A DNA stretch of 47,716 bases from NCBI GenBank assembly GCA_029260795.1, contig JAJDCO010000060.1:1-47716 (forward strand), read 5' to 3'. The notes below the pieces were generated by a model that had not been told where the DNA came from, made no database searches, and saw nothing but the letters and a program-made list of their open reading frames with translations. The position numbers and the translations under genes were made by a program. Every line of letters begins with the position of its first letter. Positions within the stretch are counted from its first letter, which is position 1. This DNA comes from Planctomycetota bacterium (GTDB lineage Bacteria; Planctomycetota; OFTM77). Below, one piece after another: positions 1-7,572 of this stretch.

Positions 1-137
1 CCCATGCCTGCTGCGTCAAGCTTCCTGCGCCGCCTCGACGACCTGCAGCGAGGTCGACTGCGGCGTGCTCGGTCGCTTTCCTTGCATCCACGGGCATCTT
101 CGACGCCTCGCGACGATGTCTGGTGAGAAATGCGGGC
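1..137 (+). mobile_element. Right end of an IS1380-type insertion sequence (partial)
   Basis: The first 126 bases are open in frame 1 and end in a TGA that lies inside a 19-base terminal repeat at 119-137 (tctggtgagaaatgcgggc). The reverse complement of this repeat matches 980-998 in 17 of 19 positions, so the two sites are opposite-type ends of the same element family. The short peptide (FLRRLDDLQRGRLRRARS and on) is compatible with the basic C-terminus of an IS1380 transposase, although too little is visible to prove it. Having the transposase stop codon within the right inverted repeat is, from memory, common in this family. The rest of this copy lies outside the window to the left. Confidence 0.55.
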
Positions 138-143
138 TAACGG

Positions 144-875
144 TCATTCAGTTGCCGGGAGCAGCAGCACGGCGTCTTCGAGCACGACCTCGTCCAGGTG
201 TCCCATGAGCTGGTCCGCCACCGCGTGCAGGTGACTGCTTCGATTGTGGTGCGTCAGTCTGCCAGCGGATTCCTCGGCGTAGAAACCAGCAAGCTCGACT
301 TCTTCGACAGAGCCGGAGAACCTCCAGGGCCGAGGGCCTGAAGGATTGGCGATTGGGCAAGCGCCTGCGATTACGTGCAATGCCAGGTGCTGGGCTCGGC
401 CACGGATACGAATGGGTTGGGGGCTGGCGAGGTCACTCCCTCGTCTTCGAAGCTGCTTGGCGATGATCGTTTCAAGTTCCGCGTAGCTCGCACAGTTGCC
501 GATAGGCACCTCCTCCCACGCCGGCACGTTTGCAAGCACGAGTAAGGACGCAGAGTCTCCAGCCACGGCTTCGCGAACCAGGAGCGTAGCCGTTTCTTCC
601 GTGCCACTCTCTCGACCGCCGCCCGCTGCGACGAGGACCCGGCCGTCCAGTATTGTCACCTCGCCGGCTAAGTCGGCCATAGCACCGACGCCAACTGAAG
701 TCGAAGTATCAAGTGTGGTGAGTGCGACCCGACCGCCGATCCGGCCTTCACGAAGCACCTCGCGCATCGTGCCCCACGTCGAGACTTCGACTTCGGGTGG
801 CAAGGTGGGTGCTGGCCCCGCGCACGACGCAGTGACAAGGAGGAGAATTGCGAGGTTCGAAATAACAGGCTTCAT
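144..875 (-). CDS. Putative lipoprotein with acetolactate-decarboxylase-like fold
   Basis: This encodes 243 residues. The N-terminus is a lipoprotein signal with a hydrophobic stretch ending in VTASC (Cys18). The mature part resembles the alpha-acetolactate decarboxylase family: an early STWGTMREVL...GRIGGRV segment, a GEVTILDGRVLVA strand pair, and a late GFYAEESAGRLTHHNRSSHLH segment followed by GHLDEV. In that family an H-x-H pair plus a later His bind the metal ion; HLH and the His of MGHLDEV (9 residues on) could fill these places. Classical enzymes are cytoplasmic or secreted and make acetoin; a lipid-anchored form points to a periplasmic role or an unknown substrate. The gene lies between two IS1380-type ends on the opposite strand to the transposase. 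The family call rests on motif memory, so the activity is uncertain. Confidence 0.6.
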   Translation of the reverse strand: MKPVISNLAILLLVTASCAGPAPTLPPEVEVSTWGTMREVLREGRIGGRVALTTLDTSTSVGVGAMADLAGEVTILDGRVLVAAGGGRESGTEETATLLVREAVAGDSASLLVLANVPAWEEVPIGNCASYAELETIIAKQLRRRGSDLASPQPIRIRGRAQHLALHVIAGACPIANPSGPRPWRFSGSVEEVELAGFYAEESAGRLTHHNRSSHLHAVADQLMGHLDEVVLEDAVLLLPATE

Positions 876-979
876 AGGTAGTCTCCGACTTCATGGAGCC
901 TCATCCCTTCGGGACAGATGAGGCTCGCTGGACAAAATGCGCGCTCTGTAAAGAGCCCTGGAATCCAGACGTGCCGGCA
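876..979. other. Spacer upstream of the lipoprotein gene, ending at the IS left repeat
   Basis: This stretch must hold the promoter of the minus-strand lipoprotein gene. A short inverted pair (gagcctcatcc at 896-906 and gatgaggctcg at 917-927) could form a hairpin. No gene is seen. Confidence 0.35.
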
Positions 980-1005
980 GCCCGGTTTTCTCACCAGAAA
1001 GAAGA

Positions 1006-1077
1006 GACGACCGCATTCTCTACTCGTATGTTGTTTTGAAGTAAGCAAGGTACGAGTAATAACGAAAGGCGGTCGTC
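1006..1077 (+). promoter_or_regulatory. Nested stem-loop in the transposase leader
   Basis: Two perfect inverted pairs are nested: gacgaccgc (1006-1014) with gcggtcgtc (1069-1077), and tactcgta (1021-1028) with tacgagta (1051-1058). The structure ends one base before the transposase ATG at 1079. IS leaders often fold so that transcripts entering from outside are poorly translated; that role here is inference. Confidence 0.55.
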
Positions 1078-1078
1078 G

Positions 1079-1660
1079 ATGACAGAGTGTACTCCGACCC
1101 GAATGGTTGTTGAAGGCCCTGGTAGACGTGAGACGGCGGTCAGCTTCGACGCGGACCGGATCTCAAGTGATGGTGGCTTGTTCTTGCTGCAGGAGTTGGA
1201 GCGGCACACCGGAATCCTCGAGCGGGCGGCGCAGTGCTTTGACGATCAGCGGAACCCTGCACGGTTCGAGCACACTACGCGCGAGCTGGTCAGCCGGCGT
1301 ATCCTCGGCATCGTTCTCGGTTACGAAGACCTGATTGACCATGACGCTCTTCGCGTCGACCCACTCCTGGCGAGCGTCGTCGGCAAGCTCGACCCTTTGG
1401 GAAATGACCGTCGAGTCGAGCGGGACAAGGGCAAGACGCTGGCGGGTCGGAATACGTTGAACCGACTGGAGCTTTCGGCCTCGGGCGGTGATGGGCGCTA
1501 CAAGGAGAATCTGCTTCGAGACGGAGCCTTCGATCAGCTCGTCCTCGACGTCTTTCTCGCCTCCGAGTCCCCGGCTCCTGCAGGGATCATCATCGACGTT
1601 GACACACAGGGTGGTGTCCATCGCGCGATCTCCTCTCTCCACGGGAAGCGCAGAAGTACT
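1079..1660 (+). pseudogene. IS1380-family transposase, N-terminal fragment
   Basis: From ATG 1079 the reading frame gives FDADRISSDGGLFLLQELERH, then RNPARFEHTTRELVSRRILGIVLGYEDLIDHDALRVDP and NTLNRLELS. All of these are typical of the N-terminal half of IS1380 transposases. The segment IIIDVDT near 1588-1608 matches the place of the first catalytic Asp (usually I-x-D-x-D-A/T). After it the usual HG...FFHGYY block is missing and the frame continues as unrelated sequence to a stop at 1963, inside the antisense of the helicase gene. Full-length members are about 440-480 residues, so less than half remains and the copy should be inactive. The coding end given here is approximate. Confidence 0.75.
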
Positions 1661-1773
1661 CTCTGGTGTGGCAGCCCGGTCGCACTTCGTCGTGATTCCC
1701 GTAAGAGGAGTCGCACACAAGAAGCGCAGACGATGCGACGGAGCGGTACTCGATTCCCGTCCGCACAGGCGGC
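1661..1773. other. Junction between truncated IS and helicase 3' end
   Basis: About 110 bases between the last recognisable transposase codons and the helicase stop. No gene, terminator or repeat is evident. Confidence 0.3.
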
Positions 1774-3777
1774 CTACAGGTATCGCGCGGTCTCGAGGTC
1801 GATGCGCGCGCGGTCGCCGTCTGGCTCGAGCTCGGCCCCGGCGAGGAACTGCTGCACCTCGGCCAGGCCGCTGGCGGCGAGGACGGATTGCTCTTGCAGC
1901 GCCTCGGGCAAGGTGGCGTGCCAGGGACCCATGACGAGGAGCTTCGCCAGGCGCTTGCGCTGACTCTGAACGAGCTCGAGCACCTCGTGCTCGTCGGGGC
2001 GAGGGAGGGTGTCGAGCGGGAGACGAATCTTGAGCACGTACGGGCTCGTGCCGAGGACGAAGCGCTCGCCGCTTCGATCGCCAATCGCTCGTGCCAAGAG
2101 CAGGCTGCCGATGCGACCCAAGCCGTGGATCAAGAACGTCACCGTCTCCGCGACGAGCTGAACGATCTGATCGGCCTCGACACCGAGTGCCTCGACCACG
2201 GCCCTTCCTTGTGCGAACGAGCAGCACGGGCTCGAGCGCGGCGCGAACTGCGTCGGCGTGTTGATCTTTGCAGTATCGGTCAGGACGCGTCCCTGGCGCG
2301 CTCGGCCGACGACCTTGCGACCGCCTCCGCCGAGTGTGATGCGTCCTTGTGCCTCGGCGTCGACGCCTTCGATCCGGCCGATCACCTCTCCGGTCAGGCG
2401 ATCGACGACCTGCGTCGGGTCCCCGCCGTCGAGGTTGCTGTGTAGCTTGCCGATCTCGTAACGCTGCTCGATCTTCTCGGCGATGACATAGCGGTCCGAC
2501 ACCGGCTCCTCGAGGCACCCGCGCTCGACGAGCGACGTCAGGAGATCGAACGCGCCCGTGGGAGCGACGTCTTCCCAGAGCTCACGGGGCACGAGCTTCC
2601 GGAAGGCCTCGAGGCCGATCCAGCCTTCGGCGGAGGCCGTGACCAGCGCCTGCTGCAACAGCACGCCCGGCCGGAAAGCATAGGGCATTGCCAGGAGGTG
2701 TCCCCGCGCGCCGTTCTGCAACAGAACGCGGTAGACGAGCGCTTCGCCGGGATCGCTTACGACGATGCCGGCGCGCGTCACCTGGGTGCGGCGGCTGCCG
2801 CGACCGATGCGCTGAAGCAGGCTCGCGACATCGGGCGGCGGCATGTCGAGCACGATGTAGTCGACGGTGCCGATGTCGATCCCGAGCTCGAGCGTCATGG
2901 TTGCGAATGCCACGGCCGCGGGCGCCTCGAGGAAGCGCCGCTCGGTGCGCTCGCGAACCGCTTGCGACAAGGAACCATGATGCGGATAGACCGCATCGTC
3001 GAAGACGCAGGCTCCCCGGAGGTCGCTCGCATATCGCTCGACGGACTCGCGCCGGTTGCAGAAGACCAGGATTTTGCGAAAGCCGGCTTGGGTCAGCGTC
3101 TTCAGGTGCGCTGCCATGTCGGTCGACGATCGTCCGGGGAGCGACTTCACCCGAATCGTCCGCGGCCCTTCGATGGAGACGACGTGGCCATTCTCCAAGT
3201 ATCGCTGCGCGGTGGCTTCGGGATCGTCGATGGTGGCACTGACCGCGATTCGCTGCGGCCGATGCTTCGCCACCCGCTCCAGCCGATGCAGCAGCACCCG
3301 GAGCTGATCGCCGCGGGGCGTTCCGTCGAGCACGTGGATCTCGTCGAGCACGACCATCCGCGCCGTGGCGAGCAGGTGCGAGCGTCGCGCCAGCAGGGAG
3401 TCGAGCGCTTCCGGTGTCGTGATCGCGATCTCGGGCAGCGCGCCCTTCTTGCGCTCTTTGTGCTCCCCCGTGTACCGACCCAGTCCAACCGTGAGCTCGG
3501 TCAGTCGCCCCTCGAGTCGGCGCTTGAGGTCATTGGCGAGGGCACGCGTCGGCGAGACGATGAGCGTGTGGAGTGATCCACGGGAGCCCGCCAGAAGCGC
3601 TTCGGTCGCGGGTGCGGCGTAGGCCTCGGTCTTTCCCGATGCCGTCGGCGCGCACATCAAGACGTCTGCGCCTCGCAGGATGGCTGGCATGGCTCCGAGC
3701 TGGACCGGGCTCAATCGATCGAAGCGCCCGAAGAAGGAGCCGAAGGTGCGTCGGAGCTCTCGCCTCAGAACGTCCAA
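1774..3777 (-). CDS. Lhr/BrxHI-like superfamily 2 DEIH-box helicase
   Basis: The protein has 667 residues. Visible SF2 motifs are the Q-like LSPVQLGAM (23-30), Walker A APTASGKT (43-50), Ia SPTRALANDL (75-84), II DEIH (145-148), III SAT (180-182), IV KILVFCNRR (235-243), V TLELGIDIG (295-303) and VI QRIGRGSRR (322-330). The DEIH box and this spacing resemble Lhr-type helicases and the BrxHI helicase of type 2 BREX. The roughly 330-residue C-terminus is unassigned. It is the last gene of a four-gene operon: its start overlaps the end of the preceding ATPase gene by 13 bases, implying translational coupling. A nucleic-acid translocase acting with the two upstream ATPases is likely. It faces the truncated IS tail to tail. 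Helicase identity is secure; the BREX-like label is an inference from its partners. Confidence 0.85.
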   Translation of the reverse strand: MDVLRRELRRTFGSFFGRFDRLSPVQLGAMPAILRGADVLMCAPTASGKTEAYAAPATEALLAGSRGSLHTLIVSPTRALANDLKRRLEGRLTELTVGLGRYTGEHKERKKGALPEIAITTPEALDSLLARRSHLLATARMVVLDEIHVLDGTPRGDQLRVLLHRLERVAKHRPQRIAVSATIDDPEATAQRYLENGHVVSIEGPRTIRVKSLPGRSSTDMAAHLKTLTQAGFRKILVFCNRRESVERYASDLRGACVFDDAVYPHHGSLSQAVRERTERRFLEAPAAVAFATMTLELGIDIGTVDYIVLDMPPPDVASLLQRIGRGSRRTQVTRAGIVVSDPGEALVYRVLLQNGARGHLLAMPYAFRPGVLLQQALVTASAEGWIGLEAFRKLVPRELWEDVAPTGAFDLLTSLVERGCLEEPVSDRYVIAEKIEQRYEIGKLHSNLDGGDPTQVVDRLTGEVIGRIEGVDAEAQGRITLGGGGRKVVGRARQGRVLTDTAKINTPTQFAPRSSPCCSFAQGRAVVEALGVEADQIVQLVAETVTFLIHGLGRIGSLLLARAIGDRSGERFVLGTSPYVLKIRLPLDTLPRPDEHEVLELVQSQRKRLAKLLVMGPWHATLPEALQEQSVLAASGLAEVQQFLAGAELEPDGDRARIDLETARYL

Positions 3778-5210
3778 TCGTCGCTTTGCTCCGGTGCGCC
3801 CAGGCGAAACGAATCGAGGCTCAGGACGGTGCCGCGCACGATCTCGCGCACGCCACTCTGACCTTCCTCGCGCAGATCGAGCATCGTTTCGCCGAGGCGG
3901 GCCCGCTGCGAATCGCTCGTCTTGAAGCCGGGGTAGGCCTGCTCGTAGAGAGCGAGGATGCGGGCGACGAGCTCGGCCAGGTCCTGGGTCGAGAGGGGGC
4001 GTAGCTTGACGTCGAAGCCGTCACCGAGCACGAGCTCGCGGAACAGCGTCTCGATGTCGGGCAGGGGCGTCATGGCGAAGACGACGCTGAGCGGTTGGTC
4101 GTCCGCGAATCGCAGCGGGATCTTCCGGTGCACATCGTGACCGCCGCGGTAGAGCTGCGTCTCGAGATCGAAGCCCAGGAGCTGCTTCTCGAGCGTGACG
4201 GCCGCGAAGTGCATCAGGTTCTGACGGCCATACTCCAGACGAGCGGGGCTGAGCTGATCGACGGCCTCGACCTCGTCGAAGAGCAGCAGGAGACCCGGGA
4301 AGCCGGCGTCCTGCGCCCAGCTCGCGATCGTGCCGAGCAGGTGCACGTACATGCGGCCGTAGGTGCGGTAGTCCGAGAGCGTGAGAACACGCTGGCCCGG
4401 CCAGCCGGCTCGCATCAACAGCGTCGAGAGCGTCTGCCCGTCGATGTGGTCGCCGCTGATGTAGTCGCGCACCCAGCCGATCAGCTCCTCATCGTGACGA
4501 TGCAGCGCCCAGAGGTACGGCGACAGGAAGCGGCTGGACTTCGCCCCGTCGGGCTCGCGGTGCTCGGCGCTGTCGACCAGATGATGCATGATCGGATCGA
4601 GCCCCTGCGCCCCTTCGCGGTAACGGAGCGACGAGATGATCGCGCGGTAGAGGCGCTTGGGGTGCGTGGCCGGCACTTCGGCGGGATCGAGAGTGATGCG
4701 CGCGGTCACGAAGTTGTGATCGTGCGCGACGCGCTCGGCCATCTCGAGGAGGTGCGTCTTGCCGTGCCCGTAGTCGCCCCAAAGAACGCGCAAGCCTTGG
4801 CGAGCTTCGAGTAAGACATCAAGAGATCGCAGCTCCGTCTCGCGGGCGACCGTGTAGTCGCGAACGAAGTGCGCCGGCACCACGCCCAGCCGAAGCGCCT
4901 CGATGGTCTGCACCCGCTCGATCCGCTCTTGCGGGTCGAGGACCACGGCCGGGCGCGTTGCGAGGGCGACACGCGACTCGGGTTCCAGCGAGGCGTCCTC
5001 CGACCGAGTGCTGGTCGTTCGTTCCTTCGCCGGTGCCGCCTCGCCCTCGGGATCGACTCTGTCGATCGGCAGCAGCTCCTTGCGCTCCACGGTGCGTGGT
5101 AAGTCCGGCGTGCCATCGAAGCGAATCCGAAACGTTCCGCCCGGCCGCATCCACAGGACCGTGCCCACGCCGTGTCGCACGTGCTCGACCCGGTCGCCGG
5201 CTCGCATCAA
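3765..5210 (-). CDS. BrxD-like (DUF2791) P-loop ATPase with N-terminal Tudor/SH3-like domain
   Basis: The protein has 481 residues. Residues 1-50 (AGDRVEHVRHGVGTVLWMRPGGTFRIRFDG, then RTVERKELLP) look like a small SH3/Tudor barrel of the kind found in CarD/Mfd and UvrD C-termini. A low-complexity linker (about 51-90) follows. The ATPase core has Walker A GDYGHGKTH (145-153) and Walker B LLLLFDEVE (307-315). This long spacing and the hydrophobic DEVE box fit DUF2791, the family of BREX BrxD. It overlaps the upstream ATPase gene by 4 bases (ATGA at 5207-5210) and the helicase by 13. The Tudor-like part may contact RNA polymerase, another protein or DNA; that is inference. The two ATPases of this operon differ enough to suggest a hetero-complex rather than a recent duplication. 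Confidence 0.75.
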   Translation of the reverse strand: MMRAGDRVEHVRHGVGTVLWMRPGGTFRIRFDGTPDLPRTVERKELLPIDRVDPEGEAAPAKERTTSTRSEDASLEPESRVALATRPAVVLDPQERIERVQTIEALRLGVVPAHFVRDYTVARETELRSLDVLLEARQGLRVLWGDYGHGKTHLLEMAERVAHDHNFVTARITLDPAEVPATHPKRLYRAIISSLRYREGAQGLDPIMHHLVDSAEHREPDGAKSSRFLSPYLWALHRHDEELIGWVRDYISGDHIDGQTLSTLLMRAGWPGQRVLTLSDYRTYGRMYVHLLGTIASWAQDAGFPGLLLLFDEVEAVDQLSPARLEYGRQNLMHFAAVTLEKQLLGFDLETQLYRGGHDVHRKIPLRFADDQPLSVVFAMTPLPDIETLFRELVLGDGFDVKLRPLSTQDLAELVARILALYEQAYPGFKTSDSQRARLGETMLDLREEGQSGVREIVRGTVLSLDSFRLGAPEQSDDWTF

Positions 5211-6481
5211 AAGATATCCTCCTCGTCGATCATTGTCGGGACAGCATCGTCCGTTCGCGAAGCGAGCTGGCGAATCTCGTCTTGGGTCAAGCCGCGCTCT
5301 TGCCCTCGGTGCTGCTCACCGAGCAGATGGACGAGGCACTTCACGAACGTGCGCCGTGTGCCACTCTCCAGCTGGTTCTCGCCCAGCTCCTCGGCCAGCG
5401 CGTGGATGTTGGCGCCTTGGAGCTCACGGTCGAACTGGGTGTCGAAGCCGAGCTCGTAGATCTCCATTAGCCGAAGGCCGATCTTCTCGAAGAGTCGGGT
5501 CGGTGACATCGGGAGCCGGTCGAGATCGATGATCGGCTGCAAGGGGCTGATGTCCGAGAACCGCGCCGCGCCCTTGAGCCTCTGCTCGAGCGCCGGATAC
5601 TCGGGCACGACGTTGGTCATGAACTCGGGCGGCACCGCATAGACCCAGAGCAGCGCGGGCAAGGTCGACTGACCGCAGTGATCGATCATCTGGCGAAGGT
5701 TGTCACCGATCGCACGCTTGCGTCGCACGGGCAAGCTCATCACGCGATCCATCTCGTCGAACAGCAGCACCAGGCCTGGCTGGTCGAGGACGCGTAGCAC
5801 TTGCACGAGGCTGCGCAGGAACCGGAACGCATTGCTCCCGTCGAGCAGCTCGCGGATCCGGAGCGGCGCGACGTCCTGATTCGCCACCGGATCACCCCGA
5901 AGATAGGCGCCCAGCAGCTCCTCGCGATCGTAGTCCTTGGCCAGGATCGCCTCCATGTACAAGACGACGGCCCGGCGGAAATCTCGGCTCTCGATGGGCG
6001 CGCGCGCTAGCTCTTCGCGGAGCCATTCCTTGACCGTCGCTTCGCCGTACTGGTCGAGACGCTCGAGCGCGATTTGGCGCAGCACGATCTCGAGTCCCGG
6101 CTCAGGCTGCTCTTCGGGATCCGAGGGCGGCCGCTCGATCTGGCGAGCCACCTCGGCGTAGATCTTCTCGGCGTCGTCGAAGGGACACTCCTTCGGCGAG
6201 ATGCCGACCAGCGCCGTGACGAAGCCCATGTCCCACGCGACCTCCCGCAGGCAGTGCAGGAACTGCGTCTTGCCGCCGCCAAAGGGTGCCTGCACGAGCT
6301 TGAAGGACGAGTTGCGGCCGTGCTCGCGAATCGGCTCGAGATACTCGTGGCGCAAGACCTCGAGATACGCGTCGGTCCCGACGTTCACCGCCAAGGCGTG
6401 GCGCTCGGGCGGCTGTCCCGTCTCACCCATGCGCTGCACGATGTGGCGTGCGTCGGCGGGAGTCACATCGGCCCAGCTCAT
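5207..6481 (-). CDS. BrxD-like (DUF2791) P-loop ATPase
   Basis: The start is placed at ATG 6481 (MSWADVTPADARHIVQRMGE). This gives 424 residues, close to the usual BrxD size, and a 4-base ATGA overlap with the upstream gene; the frame is open further upstream, but only antisense to that gene. Walker A is APFGGGKT (65-72) and Walker B LVLLFDEMD (237-245). A basic patch RRKRAIGDNLRQMID follows. The segment FRFLRSLVQVLRVLDQPGLVLLFDEMDRV is characteristic of DUF2791 ATPases. It lacks the N-terminal barrel of its neighbour. Its place between an unrecognised protein and the second ATPase, with overlaps on both sides, points to a co-translated complex. In type 2 BREX, BrxD is paired with BrxHI; here the pair is expanded to two ATPases and no other BREX gene is present. 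Confidence 0.75.
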   Translation of the reverse strand: MSWADVTPADARHIVQRMGETGQPPERHALAVNVGTDAYLEVLRHEYLEPIREHGRNSSFKLVQAPFGGGKTQFLHCLREVAWDMGFVTALVGISPKECPFDDAEKIYAEVARQIERPPSDPEEQPEPGLEIVLRQIALERLDQYGEATVKEWLREELARAPIESRDFRRAVVLYMEAILAKDYDREELLGAYLRGDPVANQDVAPLRIRELLDGSNAFRFLRSLVQVLRVLDQPGLVLLFDEMDRVMSLPVRRKRAIGDNLRQMIDHCGQSTLPALLWVYAVPPEFMTNVVPEYPALEQRLKGAARFSDISPLQPIIDLDRLPMSPTRLFEKIGLRLMEIYELGFDTQFDRELQGANIHALAEELGENQLESGTRRTFVKCLVHLLGEQHRGQERGLTQDEIRQLASRTDDAVPTMIDEEDIF

Positions 6482-7398
6482 GCGTTCGGCTCCTCGACAC
6501 GGGTGAAGAATATAGTCAGCTTGTACTCGCCGTTGCCGTCCTCGTCCTCGAAGTAGATGACGCGCTTCTTCTGGCTGGCCGTCGATCCTGTGGCCACACC
6601 GAGGTTGAGGCGCAGACCGTTCTGCGTGAGCTTCTTCTCGCGCCGGAGGTGCAGCACATCCCAGGCGAACTGGGCGCGGCTGTAGCCGGTGAAGTGCTTG
6701 TCGAGGGGCTCCACCCGAAACTTGGCGCTCTGCATCTCGACGGCGAGGTAGGGGAGGAAGTCCAGGATCTCGACGCGCTCGCCGCCTTCGCCCAGCGCGG
6801 CGCGCGCCGCTCGCCAGGCGCGCTGGCAACGATCGAAGAAGGTCGCGGCGTCGAAGGACGCGCTGAGCGACCTCTCGAGTCGGGCGCGCTCGGCGAGGAT
6901 GGCCGAAGGCTTCGCCGGGCAGTGCGAGAGGGGAAGGCGAGCAAAGAGGAACTCGGCGCGGCTCTTCTCGAAGTCGATCTTCACGGCGAATGGCGAGAGG
7001 CGGACCTCGATCGGATGCTCGCGCGAGACGACGCGCAGCGGGATCTGCTCGGCGTCGCAGGCCGCCTTCAGCTCGCGGCCCAAGCTCTGGCGATGCCGGT
7101 CGGAGGCCTCTTTCTCGTAGCTGGCCAGCTTTCCGAGGAGCTCCGCGGCGCCTTCGACCTGGTGCAGCGCCGGAGCGCCGTTCAGCTTGGACAGGGCCGT
7201 CCGGAGCTTGGGAAGATCGTCGTAGGTCGCCCGTTGGGCGAAGGCCTTGAGCGCGGTCGCGGCCGCGGATAGCTCCTTCGCGCGGCTCGACACCTCGTCG
7301 TGGATCTTCCTCGCATGCCCCTCGAGGATCTCCTCGGCTGTAGGCTCTTTCGGAGCCGCCGGCACTTCGGGTGCCTTCGGCTGCTCACTCGTCGTCAC
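6478..7398 (-). CDS. Unrecognised protein leading the BrxD/helicase-like operon
   Basis: The protein has 306 residues and starts with GTG at 7398, preceded by a clear GGGAGG (7405-7410) six bases upstream. The first 20 or so residues are Pro/Glu/Lys-rich. Residues about 20-105 are predicted helical and charged, with possible coiled-coil character (EEILEGHARKIHDEVSSRA). Residues 120-300 are mixed alpha/beta and contain paired strands such as PIEVRLSPFAVKIDF and, at the end, KRVIYFEDEDGNGEYKLTIFF. I recognise no catalytic motif, membrane segment or signal peptide. Its stop overlaps the first ATPase start (ATGA, 6478-6481), so it belongs to the same system. It could be an adaptor, sensor or effector. 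The family is unknown to me. Confidence 0.7.
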   Translation of the reverse strand: MTTSEQPKAPEVPAAPKEPTAEEILEGHARKIHDEVSSRAKELSAAATALKAFAQRATYDDLPKLRTALSKLNGAPALHQVEGAAELLGKLASYEKEASDRHRQSLGRELKAACDAEQIPLRVVSREHPIEVRLSPFAVKIDFEKSRAEFLFARLPLSHCPAKPSAILAERARLERSLSASFDAATFFDRCQRAWRAARAALGEGGERVEILDFLPYLAVEMQSAKFRVEPLDKHFTGYSRAQFAWDVLHLRREKKLTQNGLRLNLGVATGSTASQKKRVIYFEDEDGNGEYKLTIFFTRVEEPNA

Positions 7399-7443
7399 GG
7401 ATTGCCTCCCGTTCGCCCGGTTGGAACCACTTCTGGGGCGAGC

Positions 7444-7449
7444 ATTGTA
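7444..7449 (-). promoter_or_regulatory. Possible -10 box for the four-gene operon
   Basis: On the minus strand the sequence reads TACAAT, five of six matches to the sigma-70 -10 consensus, 46 bases upstream of the GTG start at 7398. No convincing -35 is seen, so this is a tentative call. Confidence 0.3.
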
Positions 7450-7502
7450 ACCGACCGAAGACGCCCGCGCTGCCGCGGGTCTCGGGGGAGGAGGGCTCGC
7501 CG

Positions 7503-7528
7503 CCGTGATCCCGAGCCGGCGATCACGG
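7503..7528 (-). terminator. Hairpin between two minus-strand genes
   Basis: A perfect 8-base stem (ccgtgatc and gatcacgg) encloses a 10-base loop. It lies 45 bases past the stop of the lipoprotein gene at 7573 and upstream of the operon promoter region. No T-run follows, so termination is plausible but unproven. Confidence 0.35.
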
Positions 7529-7572
7529 GGCTCAGAGCATGATTCTCGCGAGTCGGCTTCGCGATGGCAGAG

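Larger units (their letters stand above)
980..1660 (+). mobile_element. Left part of an IS1380-type insertion sequence, truncated
   Basis: The left terminal inverted repeat is at 980-998 (gcccggttttctcaccaga). It is followed by a structured leader (1006-1077) and the 5' part of the transposase gene from 1079. Similarity to IS1380 transposases fades after about 1610-1660, and no right repeat is seen before the helicase gene that ends at 1774. This copy therefore looks cut off by a deletion or recombination next to the helicase operon. Its orientation matches the partial copy at 1-137, so the two form a composite-like frame around the lipoprotein gene. Confidence 0.7.

Noticed and set aside
1774..7398. 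A complete BREX locus
   Set aside because: No PglX methylase, PglZ phosphatase, PglW kinase or PglY is found on either side within the window; only the ATPase and helicase types are shared.
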